Notes under the pieces: generated by a model
What the model was told of the DNA's origin: nothing
The model's database searches: none
Seen by the model: only the letters and a program-made list of their open reading frames with translations
Part shown: positions 1 through 8,344 of the stretch, piece by piece
Layout of the letters: the number at the start of each line of letters is the position of its first letter
Numbering within the stretch: the stretch's first letter is position 1
Made by a program: the position numbers and the translations under genes
Origin: DATMAM01 sp035559995
Lineage (GTDB): Bacteria > Desulfobacterota > Binatia > UBA9968
NCBI GenBank assembly: GCA_035559995.1
Contig: DATMAM010000012.1
Span: 124,001 to 188,000, forward strand
DNA: 64,000 nt
Direction: 5' to 3'

Positions 1-555
<555 letters not shown>

Positions 556-680
556 AACGGGTCTCCTTTCGCGTTCGCGATTTTGTTTTCTCTACACTAT
601 CGAGTTCCGCGCAGCCCTGTCCAGTCGCGCCGTGCCCGCGGGTTCTCTTTACCGTGGTATTATGTTAGCAGGGCTGCAAG

Positions 681-1409
681 ATGAACCCGCTCGAGCGTTT
701 GACCCAGACAATTGTCCGGTGCCGAAAATGCCCCCGGCTGGTGTGCTGGCGCGAGGCGGTGGCGAAAAAACCGCCGCTTCGCTATCGCGGCCAGAAATAC
801 TGGGCGAAACCTTTGCCGGGGTTCGGCGATGCGCACGCGCGCCTCCTGGTCGTCGGCCTGGCCCCGGCGGCGCACGGGGGCAATCGGACCGGCAGGATAT
901 TTACCGGCGACCGCAGCGGCGACTGGCTTTACCGGACGCTGTACGAGTGCGGGTTTGCCAACCGGCCCGATTCCGTTGGCAGGGACGACGGCCTTTTGCT
1001 CGGCGACTGCTATATCACGGCCGCGGTGCGCTGCGCGCCGCCCGAGAATAAGCCGACGCTTGCCGAGTTCGACCGCTGCCGCCCGTACCTCGTTCAGGAG
1101 CTGCGGCTGCTCGCGCGGGTGCAGGTTGTGGTCGCGCTGGGAAAGATCGCCTTTGACTCTTTTCTCAAAGCTTACCAAGAAAGCGGCGGCGCGATTCCCA
1201 AGCCGCGCCCAAAGTTTAGCCACGGCTCGGTCGTCCGGCTCGACCGGGTTACGCTCGTGGGTTCCTACCACCCAAGCCAGCAAAACACCTTCACGGGCAA
1301 GCTCACGCGGGAAATGTTCCGCGAGGTTTTCAAGAAGGCGAAAGAGCTGTTGGATCAACAAGAGCCGCGACGGCGAATTCCGATACGCCATCACCCGGAG
1401 CAGCTTTGA
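681..1409 (+). CDS. family 5 uracil-DNA glycosylase (UDGb type)
   Basis: This is a base-excision repair enzyme that removes uracil, and in family 5 also hypoxanthine and related deaminated bases, from DNA. At 242 residues it has the family-typical size. Motif A at about 59-74 reads GLAPAAHGGNRTGR; family 5 enzymes have this Ala-rich form and lack the Asp or Asn used as general base by other families. Motif B is HPSQQNTFTG near residue 197. Cys14, Cys17 and two later cysteines (in RCAPPENK and DRCRPYL) match the 4Fe-4S ligands of families 4 and 5. The start is ATG 681, with a weak AGGG upstream and an extended -10-like TATTAT at 658-663. A second uracil-DNA glycosylase of family 4 lies at 13111, so the two probably divide substrates between them. 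Confidence 0.88.
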   Translation: MNPLERLTQTIVRCRKCPRLVCWREAVAKKPPLRYRGQKYWAKPLPGFGDAHARLLVVGLAPAAHGGNRTGRIFTGDRSGDWLYRTLYECGFANRPDSVGRDDGLLLGDCYITAAVRCAPPENKPTLAEFDRCRPYLVQELRLLARVQVVVALGKIAFDSFLKAYQESGGAIPKPRPKFSHGSVVRLDRVTLVGSYHPSQQNTFTGKLTREMFREVFKKAKELLDQQEPRRRIPIRHHPEQL

Positions 1410-1450
1410 GCTTGCGCCCGAAGGCTGAAGGCGTGCTATAAGAAACCGGT

Positions 1451-4339
1451 ATGGCGCCAGGCTCGAGCGACGTTTACGGACAAATCGCCGCGGATTTAAA
1501 GAAGCGAATCGGCGGCGAGGTGCGCTTCGATCGCTATTCGCGCCTTCTCTACGCCACCGACGCGTCGATTTACGAGATCGAGCCGATCGGCGTGGTCGTC
1601 CCGCGCGACAAGGGCGATGTTCAGGCGACGCTGGAGGTCGCGAATCGCTATCGGGTGCCGATCCTGCCGCGCGGCGGCGGAACCTCGCTGGCGGGGCAGA
1701 CGGTCGGCCACGCGATCGTGTTGGACTTTTCCAAGTACATGAACCGCGTCTTGGAGGTGAATCGCGAGGAGCTGTGGTGCCGGGTACAGCCGGGAGTGGT
1801 GCAGGACGAGCTCAACGCGCACGTGCGCGCCATGGGGCTCCAGTTCGGCCCCGACACCTCGACTTCGAACCGGGCGACGATCGGCGGGATGATCGGCAAC
1901 AATTCGGCGGGGGCGCATTCGCTCACGTACGGGAAAACGGTCGATCACGTCCTCGAGCTCACGGTCCTTCTCGCCGACGGAACCGAAACGGTTCTCCGAG
2001 ACCTCTCTCCCGAAGCGCTGGAAAAGAAGATCGAGAGCGGCGGCCTCGAGGGGCGCATTTACCGGGAGGTGAGCCGCCTGGCGCGCGAGCACAAACAGGA
2101 GATTCTCGCGCGCTATCCCAAGATCATGCGCCGGGTCACCGGCTACAACCTCGATGAGTTCATCAAGGAGAGGCCGTTCAACCTCTCGCGCCTCATCGTC
2201 GGCTCCGAGGGCACGCTCGCCTGTGTGGTGGAGGCGAAGATGCGGCTGGTGCCCAAGCCCAAGTGGACGGCGCTCGACGTCATCCATTTTCACGACGATC
2301 TCGAGGCGCTGGCGGCCGCCAACGCGATTCTCGAAAGCGCCCCTTACGCTCTGGAATCGACCGATAAGATGATTCTCGATCTTGCCCGCGGCAACATCGT
2401 GCAGTCGCGCCGGCTCGGTTTTGTGCAGGGAAATCCAAGCTCGCTCCTCATCGTCGAGTATGCGGGCGAGAGCGAAAAGGAAGTCCGAGATCGGATCCAA
2501 AAGCTCGAAGAGCTCAGAAAGGCGCGCGGGATCGGCTACGCGGCCACGCAGGCTTTCAGCCCCGAAGAGGTGAAGGCGATCTGGGGCGTGCGCAAGGCCG
2601 GACTCGGATTGTTGCTCGGCGCCAAAGGGGACAAAAAGCCGATCGCGTTTGTCGAAGACACCGCCGTCGAGCCGCGCAGGCTGCCGGAATTCATCAAACG
2701 GTTTCGCGAGATCTTGACGCGCCACCAGGCCGTCGCGGGGTATTACGGCCACTGTTCGGTGGGCTGCATGCACATTCGCCCGTTCATCAATCTCAAGGAA
2801 CCCGGCGAGGTGGAAAAGATGGTTTCGATCGCAAACGAGGTTTGCGATCTCGTGCTCGAGTTCAACGGCGCGATGTCGGGCGAGCACGGCGACGGGCTTG
2901 CGCGCAGCCATTTTAACGAGAGGCTCTTTGGCCCGAGGCTCTATCGGGCGTTTCGCGAGATCAAACGCGCCTTCGACCCGCAGAGCCTCATGAATCCGGG
3001 CAAGATCGTTGACGCCCCGCCCATGACCGAGTCGCTCCGAATCAGCCCTGCGTACAGGACCTGGCAGCCCGAGACGACGCTGGACTTCAGCGCTCAGGGA
3101 GGTTTTGCCGCAGCCGTCGAGATGTGCAGCGGCATGGGCGAGTGCCGAAAAAAACTCGAAGGCACGATGTGCCCGTCGTACATGGGAACGCTCGACGAGG
3201 AACACTCCACGCGCGGCAGGGCCAACGCGCTCCGGGCGGTGCTTTCGGGCAAAGTCCCCAAGGAGGATTTCACGGGCAGACGGCTCTACGAGGTCCTCGA
3301 TCTGTGCTTGGAGTGCAAGGCGTGCAAGGCGGAGTGCCCGTCGAACGTGGACATGGCGAAGCTCAAGTACGAGTTTCTCGACCATTATCATCGGGCGAAC
3401 GGGCTGCCGCTCCGCAACCGGATCTTCGGCAAAATCGAGAGCCTGAACCGCTGGGGAGCGCGCCTGGCGCCTCTCTCCAACTGGATGGCCAACGCATCGC
3501 TGAATCGCTGGCTGCTGGAGCGCGTGGCGGGGATCGACCGGCGCCGGCCGCTGCCGCAGTTTGCCGCCGAGACATTTGCCGGCTGGTTCCGAAAGCACCT
3601 CTGCGAAGGCGACGGTTCCAGAGGCGAGGTCGTTTTGTTTCACGATACTTTCAATAACTACAACACGCCGGCCGTCGCGATTGCGGCGACGCGCCTTTTA
3701 GAGCGCGCCGGCTATCGCGTGGCCCTCGTCGACAAAAAGTGCTGCGGCCGCCCGATGATCTCCAAGGGGATGTTGGAGCAGGCGAAGGAGAACGCCGCCT
3801 GGAACGTCGGCCGCCTGGCGCCGTACGCGGAGAAGGGGACCGGCATCGTGGGCCTCGAGCCTTCCTGCCTGCTCACGTTGCGCGACGAATATCCCGAGCT
3901 GCTGCGAACCGAGGCCGCAAGGCTCGTCGCGGAGAGAAGTTTTCTCCTGGAGGAGTTTCTCGTAAGAGAGCGGGATGCCGGTCGGGTTTCGCTAAAGATC
4001 GAGAGAAACGGAAGAAAGGCGCTCGTCCACGGCCACTGCCACCAGAAGGCGCTCGTCGGCACCGCGCCGACCCTGGCGGCGCTCAGCTGGGCCGGCTATG
4101 AGGTCGACGAGGTCGACTCGGGCTGCTGCGGCATGGCCGGTTCTTTCGGCTTTGAAAAGGAACATTACGAGTTATCCCTCGCGATCGGCAGGCGGCGCCT
4201 GGCGCCCGCCGTAGAGCGCGCCGGAGCGGACGTGGAGATCGTGGCGTCGGGGATCTCTTGCCGCCAGCAGATCGAGCATCTCACCGGCCGAAAGGCCAAG
4301 CATCCGGCCGAAGCGTTGTGGGCGGCTTTGAGCGGCTAG
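1451..4339 (+). CDS. fused FAD-binding oxidase / Fe-S / cysteine-rich oxidoreductase (D-2-hydroxyacid dehydrogenase type)
   Basis: This 962-residue polypeptide joins a GlcD/Dld-like flavoprotein to a GlpC/GlcF-like Fe-S subunit. Members of this family oxidise D-2-hydroxy acids such as D-lactate and pass electrons to quinone or another carrier. The FAD-binding part covers about 45-185, with GGGTSLAGQTVG at 75-86, followed by the FAD-oxidase C-terminal domain to about 525 (YGHCSVGCMHIRPF). Fe-S ligands include Cys559, Cys565 and Cys574, and the ferredoxin-type CLECKACKAECP starting at Cys619. Two cysteine-rich CCG motifs at about 764 and 892 end the protein. The start is ATG 1451. An amidohydrolase begins 30 bp downstream and is probably co-transcribed. 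The substrate cannot be read from the sequence; D-lactate, glycolate or another 2-hydroxy acid are all possible. Confidence 0.88.
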   Translation: MAPGSSDVYGQIAADLKKRIGGEVRFDRYSRLLYATDASIYEIEPIGVVVPRDKGDVQATLEVANRYRVPILPRGGGTSLAGQTVGHAIVLDFSKYMNRVLEVNREELWCRVQPGVVQDELNAHVRAMGLQFGPDTSTSNRATIGGMIGNNSAGAHSLTYGKTVDHVLELTVLLADGTETVLRDLSPEALEKKIESGGLEGRIYREVSRLAREHKQEILARYPKIMRRVTGYNLDEFIKERPFNLSRLIVGSEGTLACVVEAKMRLVPKPKWTALDVIHFHDDLEALAAANAILESAPYALESTDKMILDLARGNIVQSRRLGFVQGNPSSLLIVEYAGESEKEVRDRIQKLEELRKARGIGYAATQAFSPEEVKAIWGVRKAGLGLLLGAKGDKKPIAFVEDTAVEPRRLPEFIKRFREILTRHQAVAGYYGHCSVGCMHIRPFINLKEPGEVEKMVSIANEVCDLVLEFNGAMSGEHGDGLARSHFNERLFGPRLYRAFREIKRAFDPQSLMNPGKIVDAPPMTESLRISPAYRTWQPETTLDFSAQGGFAAAVEMCSGMGECRKKLEGTMCPSYMGTLDEEHSTRGRANALRAVLSGKVPKEDFTGRRLYEVLDLCLECKACKAECPSNVDMAKLKYEFLDHYHRANGLPLRNRIFGKIESLNRWGARLAPLSNWMANASLNRWLLERVAGIDRRRPLPQFAAETFAGWFRKHLCEGDGSRGEVVLFHDTFNNYNTPAVAIAATRLLERAGYRVALVDKKCCGRPMISKGMLEQAKENAAWNVGRLAPYAEKGTGIVGLEPSCLLTLRDEYPELLRTEAARLVAERSFLLEEFLVRERDAGRVSLKIERNGRKALVHGHCHQKALVGTAPTLAALSWAGYEVDEVDSGCCGMAGSFGFEKEHYELSLAIGRRRLAPAVERAGADVEIVASGISCRQQIEHLTGRKAKHPAEALWAALSG

Positions 4340-4369
4340 CGGCAACGACCGGCCCGAGGAGGTTTGCGT

Positions 4370-5509
4370 ATGGATCAGACAAACGCGCAGGAAGTTCTCA
4401 TCTCCGCGGACTCGCACGTGCTCGAGCTGCCGGATCTCTGGGAAAAGCCGCTGGCAAAAACATTCGGCGAGCGCGCCCCCAGGGTCTACTACGATGAAAA
4501 GCGCGAGAGCTGGATGTTCGGTTCCGCCGCGGTTTTGCCGCAAGCGGTCGGCGGGTTGTTTATGGCGGGCCACAAGCCCGAAGAATTGGCCGAGGTGCGC
4601 AAGGCCGGATTTGCGGCGGCGCGCCAGGGCGGATGGGATCCCGTAAAGCGCATCCAAGACATGGAGATCGACGGCGTGAGCGCGGAGGTGCTTTACCCGA
4701 GCATGGGCTTGGGGCTGTTCTGCATCGAAGACGCGGCGCTCCAGGAGGCGTGCTTTCGCGTGTACAACGACTGGCTTATCGACTACTGCAGGGGAGCCCC
4801 GGATCGGCTGGTGGGGATCGCGTTGATTTCCGTTTACGAGATCGACCATGCGGTACGCGAGCTCGAGCGCTGCAAAAAACAAGGTCTGTGCGGCGCGATG
4901 ATCTGGCAGGTTCCTCATCCGCGCCTGCCCTTCACGGCGGATCACTACGAGCGCTTCTGGGCGGCGGCCGAGGATCTCGATATGCCGGTTCACCTGCACA
5001 TCCTCACCGGCTTCGGCGCGAGCATGCATCGGCAGACGCTTCCCGGGATCGAGCGCTGCCGGCGCGGCGTCAATCAGACCGAAGAGATCAGCAACGCTCT
5101 GTTCGACATGATTTTCTCGGGCGTGCTGGAGCGCTTCCCGCGCCTCAATGTGGTCTCGGTCGAAAATGAGATCGGCTGGATGCCGTTCTGGATCGGCCAG
5201 TGCGACAAAGCGTTCGCGCGCCATCGCTCGGCGGTCGCGCTTCCGATCCACCGGCGGCCCAGCGAGTACTTCGAGCGCCAGGTGTACGCCACCTTTTTCA
5301 ACGATGACGTGGGCGGCCGGCTGCTCGCGTGGTGGGGCGCCGAGCGCTGCATGTGGTCGAACGATTATCCGCATCAGAATTCGACCTGGCCGCACTCGCG
5401 CGACGTGATCGCGCGCGACCTGGGACACCTGCCGGCCGACAAGAGAGAAAAACTGGTCCGCGGCAACGTGGCGCGACTCTATCGCTTGACTTTACCCGCC
5501 GCCGCTTAG
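4370..5509 (+). CDS. amidohydrolase-2 family metal-dependent hydrolase
   Basis: This is a PF04909-type TIM-barrel hydrolase or decarboxylase related to ACMSD and gamma-resorcylate decarboxylase. The N-terminal metal site reads ISADSHVLELPDLW, with Asp-x-His in place of His-x-His. VHLHILTGFG supplies the central His, and WSNDYPHQNSTWPHS carries the C-terminal metal-binding Asp. I place the start at ATG 4370 because GAGGAGG at 4356-4362 lies 7 nt upstream; an in-frame TTG at 4364 is too close to that site. The protein is then 379 residues. It follows the FAD/Fe-S oxidoreductase closely, so both may act on one organic-acid pathway. Two further family members lie at 35482 and 57126. The substrate is unknown. 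Confidence 0.82.
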   Translation: MDQTNAQEVLISADSHVLELPDLWEKPLAKTFGERAPRVYYDEKRESWMFGSAAVLPQAVGGLFMAGHKPEELAEVRKAGFAAARQGGWDPVKRIQDMEIDGVSAEVLYPSMGLGLFCIEDAALQEACFRVYNDWLIDYCRGAPDRLVGIALISVYEIDHAVRELERCKKQGLCGAMIWQVPHPRLPFTADHYERFWAAAEDLDMPVHLHILTGFGASMHRQTLPGIERCRRGVNQTEEISNALFDMIFSGVLERFPRLNVVSVENEIGWMPFWIGQCDKAFARHRSAVALPIHRRPSEYFERQVYATFFNDDVGGRLLAWWGAERCMWSNDYPHQNSTWPHSRDVIARDLGHLPADKREKLVRGNVARLYRLTLPAAA

Positions 5510-5591
5510 GCGCGCGCGCCGCCGCCATAAAGTCCCGTTCCGCATCTTCAAGTGGCGCTCGGGTGCGTGCGCATGTTATCTTAAGCGGATC

Positions 5592-6887
5592 ATGCACGAC
5601 GACGCTCTTGACGACGTTGCCAAACCTCCCGTTTTAGACTCGGAGCAGAGCGGCCGATTTAGGACGAAAAGATTTAAAGTCGAAACCTTCTCCTCCCTGC
5701 GCCATCGCAACTACCGTTTTCTTTGGGCCGGCACCGTCTTGATGGGAGCCGGGCAATGGCTCCAGCAGGTGACGCTCGGGTGGTTGCTCTACGATCTTAC
5801 CGGGTCCTCGGTCTTGCTCGGAGCGCTTAACGGCGTGCGCGCGATTCCGTTTCTTATCGCCGGGCCGATTGCCGGCGTGATCGCGGACCGCGTGGACCGC
5901 CGGAGGCTCCTGTTAAAGGCCGAACAGCTGCTGTTCGTCACCGCGGTTGTCATGGGATCGTTGGTCGTTTCGGACCTCGTGTCGGCATGGCACCTATTTC
6001 TGTTCACCTTGGTCACCGGCACCGCGTGGTCCTTCACGGACCCCGTCAGGCAGAGCCTGGTCCCGAACGTCGTTCCCAAACAGGACCTCGTCAACGCCGT
6101 TGCGCTGAATTCGATTGCGTTCAATATCACCAAGGTCCTCGGGCCCGCTCTGGGAGGATTATTGATCGCGCTGGTGGGCGCCGGCGGAAACTTTTTCATT
6201 CAGGGAGTTGCCTACGCCGGCGTGCTGGCGATGGTCTACGCGATGCATGTCCCGCCGACGCCGGATCAGGCGCGCCGCTCATCGATGCTGGCGAACCTCA
6301 AGGAAGGGGTCGGTTACGTCTGGTCCAACTCGCTGATTCTGTCGTTGATCTCGCTCGCGCTGGTGCCGCGAATCTTCGCCGTTCCGTACCAGACGTTGAT
6401 GCCGATCTTCCAGAAGGACGTTTTGGGAGTCGGCCCCGCGGGCCTGGGTCTGCTGATGGCCGCGCCCGGAGTCGGCGCGCTCGTCGCTTTGCTGACCTTG
6501 GCGACTCTCGCCAGCCGCCTGCGCCGTCAGGGCGTGTTCCTGCTTGGCAGCGTGATGTTGTTAGGTCTTTTGCTGATCGTTTTTTCGCAAACGACCTCGT
6601 TTCGCCTCGCGCTCGTTGTCCTGGTCGGCGTCGGCGCGTGCCAGGTCTTCTTCAACGCCACCGTGAACACGATGCTGCAAATGATCGTCCCCGACGCGTT
6701 GCGCGGCCGCGCGATGAGCATCTTCATGCTCGATCGCGGCCTCATGCCGGCGGGCGCTTTGCTCGCCGGGATCAGCGCGCACTTTATCGGCGCGCCCGCG
6801 ACGACGACCTGGATGGGAACGGTGGTATTTCTGCTCGCGCTCTTTATCGCCTGGCGGGTGCCGCTCATCCGCGGGGTTGAAATTTAG
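5592..6887 (+). CDS. MFS transporter, EntS/DHA-like exporter
   Basis: This is a 431-residue inner-membrane secondary transporter of the major facilitator superfamily, in the MFS_3 (enterobactin exporter-like) group. About 35 polar residues precede TM1 (FLWAGTVLMGAGQWL). The loop between TM2 and TM3 contains motif A as GVIADRVDRRRLLL, and SFTDPVRQSLVP plus NSIAFNITKVLGPALGG are typical of this subgroup. About twelve hydrophobic segments can be counted. Proton-driven export of a small molecule is the expected role; the substrate is unknown. The start is ATG 5592, which lies 82 bp after the amidohydrolase, so co-transcription is possible but not certain. Confidence 0.85.
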   Translation: MHDDALDDVAKPPVLDSEQSGRFRTKRFKVETFSSLRHRNYRFLWAGTVLMGAGQWLQQVTLGWLLYDLTGSSVLLGALNGVRAIPFLIAGPIAGVIADRVDRRRLLLKAEQLLFVTAVVMGSLVVSDLVSAWHLFLFTLVTGTAWSFTDPVRQSLVPNVVPKQDLVNAVALNSIAFNITKVLGPALGGLLIALVGAGGNFFIQGVAYAGVLAMVYAMHVPPTPDQARRSSMLANLKEGVGYVWSNSLILSLISLALVPRIFAVPYQTLMPIFQKDVLGVGPAGLGLLMAAPGVGALVALLTLATLASRLRRQGVFLLGSVMLLGLLLIVFSQTTSFRLALVVLVGVGACQVFFNATVNTMLQMIVPDALRGRAMSIFMLDRGLMPAGALLAGISAHFIGAPATTTWMGTVVFLLALFIAWRVPLIRGVEI

Positions 6888-6940
6888 GCAAACGAAAGCT
6901 CGCCATCGGCTTGAGCCCGCTCGCTCTTCGATCGGCAGAT

Positions 6941-7450
6941 ATGCAGGTTGCAATCGATCAGGCGAAGGCAAAGGTGCTCGACTGGACACGCAAACACCCG
7001 CACGCCGTTCTCTACGACGAGAGCGGCCCGACGCTTCTCGATGTGACGTCAGCGAAAAGCATCCCTCTTTCCTGGCCCAAGGTTTCCGCGTGCGAAGAAA
7101 AGATTCATCCGGAGACGGGCGATACCTATCTGGTGTTGCAATTCGAGAGCGGGGCGCAAATTGCGCTCGTCGACCCGGGAGGAGTCGCGTTTGCGCCCTC
7201 GTTCGTCAACACCGGGCCGCTCAACGCCGCCCCGCAAGCGGTCTGCCTGAGAGACTTCTACACCCTGAAAGCGCAAATCCGGCACTATTTGGACCAGCAT
7301 GGCGATCAAGCGCTGCCGCGGGAATGTCTGGACATGATGATGCTCTGTATCGCGATCCTGGACGGCGCGCGCGCGGTGGGTTTCGCGGTCAGCGATTTGG
7401 AGAAGGATTTGGAAAAGACGCTGCGCGAGATCGAGCGGAGGACAGGGTAA
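6941..7450 (+). CDS. hypothetical protein
   Basis: I do not recognise this protein. From ATG 6941 it is 169 residues; an in-frame TTG at 6911 would add 10, and neither start has a clear ribosome binding site. It is soluble, with no signal peptide or membrane segment. The N-terminal two thirds look like a beta-rich fold (VLYDESGPTLLDVTS, TYLVLQFESGAQIALVDPGGVAF). The C-terminal third is helical and ends in a charged stretch (LEKDLEKTLREIERR). A perfect 14 bp palindrome begins 10 bp after its stop. Codon use resembles the neighbouring genes, which supports a real gene. Confidence 0.62.
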   Translation: MQVAIDQAKAKVLDWTRKHPHAVLYDESGPTLLDVTSAKSIPLSWPKVSACEEKIHPETGDTYLVLQFESGAQIALVDPGGVAFAPSFVNTGPLNAAPQAVCLRDFYTLKAQIRHYLDQHGDQALPRECLDMMMLCIAILDGARAVGFAVSDLEKDLEKTLREIERRTG

Positions 7451-7460
7451 CCGTCCAAAG

Positions 7461-7474
7461 TGACAGCGCTGTCA
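7461..7474. promoter_or_regulatory. 14 bp perfect palindrome, operator-like
   Basis: TGACAGCGCTGTCA is perfectly self-complementary and has the central CG step and TGA...TCA ends seen in LacI/GalR-family operators. It lies just after one unknown gene and about 190 bp before the next. No LacI-family regulator gene is visible in the window, so its use as an operator is inference. Confidence 0.35.
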
Positions 7475-7665
7475 AGCGACATCAACGTCTCTGGCGGCCA
7501 GCCAAAAACAGAACTTGACGCCTTGCGACGCCGAGTTGAGTTTCTGCTCCACGCTGTTTCTGGCCATTTCCGGTCACCGTTAGGAATGTTAACGACCCTG
7601 GACAGACTTGTGCATGGCCAACATGTGGCATTCACTTTGCGTCTTCGCCTGGTGAGGAGGCGAAT

Positions 7666-8226
7666 ATGGAACCATCCGTGCTCAAACCCCCATGCCAGGG
7701 GCCGTCTCCCGGAGAATTTGCGAGGGCGCTTCGCGTCGTCGGCCAGGCCTTGGAGGAGCTGGAGGTCGAGAATTTTTGCCTCGAATGGAACGAGCGCGAG
7801 TTTGCGGTGCGGGGCGAAATGAGAGCGCTCCCGTCGGGTTCGGCGCTTCCCGGCTTTAAAGCCGTCTGGCGAAACTTCCAGGACCGATATCTGGGTATTG
7901 GCGGTTCGCGGCAAGGCTCCGCGGCCGCGGTCAACTCGATCCACGTCACATATACCCTGGAGGATATCGAGCGTCTGGACGAGGAGCATCGCCGGCGCGG
8001 CGTCGCGCAAGAGAAAAAGCCGGACCTCTATTCCCTGCCCGAGATGCTGCGCCTGGTGGGAAACTACATCGAACGGAAGGGCCGGCTCGTGCGCGTGGCA
8101 AGATTCGGTACGCAACTAACCATCCATTTCGTAACGGCCAGCGGCGAGACGAAAATCGAAGAATGCGACGTCGCCTGGCTTTACGATTTTTCCATCCGCA
8201 TGTACCTGAAAAGACACGACCGATAA
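7666..8226 (+). CDS. hypothetical protein
   Basis: I do not recognise this 186-residue protein. The start at ATG 7666 is well supported by GAGGAGG 6 nt upstream. It has no signal peptide or membrane segment. The N-terminal half holds an alternating acidic stretch (VVGQALEELEVENFCLEWNE). A charged linker (DIERLDEEHRRRGVAQEKK) follows, then a C-terminal beta-rich part (RLVRVARFGTQLTIHFV) ending with the aromatic WLYDFSIRMYLKR. The 215 bp upstream are non-coding and contain the 14 bp palindrome, suggesting this gene has its own regulated promoter. It is convergent with the GGDEF-EAL gene. Confidence 0.66.
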   Translation: MEPSVLKPPCQGPSPGEFARALRVVGQALEELEVENFCLEWNEREFAVRGEMRALPSGSALPGFKAVWRNFQDRYLGIGGSRQGSAAAVNSIHVTYTLEDIERLDEEHRRRGVAQEKKPDLYSLPEMLRLVGNYIERKGRLVRVARFGTQLTIHFVTASGETKIEECDVAWLYDFSIRMYLKRHDR

Positions 8227-8294
8227 GCCCGCCATCTCGGAGCGGAGCTCGCGGCCTTCTGTTTCTTCCTCAAAAAGTTAACCGTACAGGTCAG

Positions 8295-8320
8295 CACGGC
8301 CAGCCGGCTGGATAGCCGTG
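8295..8320. terminator. hairpin between convergent genes
   Basis: CACGGC (8295-8300) pairs with GCCGTG (8315-8320), and the loop contains the palindrome CAGCCGGCTG. It sits between the convergent gene ends at 8226 and 8345, where a bidirectional terminator is expected. No T-run follows, so intrinsic termination would be weak. Confidence 0.3.
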
Positions 8321-8344
8321 CCGATCTTTGTACCGATGGTGACT

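Noticed and set aside
1496..3643. A 715-codon open frame antisense to the FAD/Fe-S oxidoreductase
   Set aside because: It is a low-complexity Arg/His/Leu-rich translation typical of antisense shadows in GC-rich genes, and the sense gene has many family motifs.
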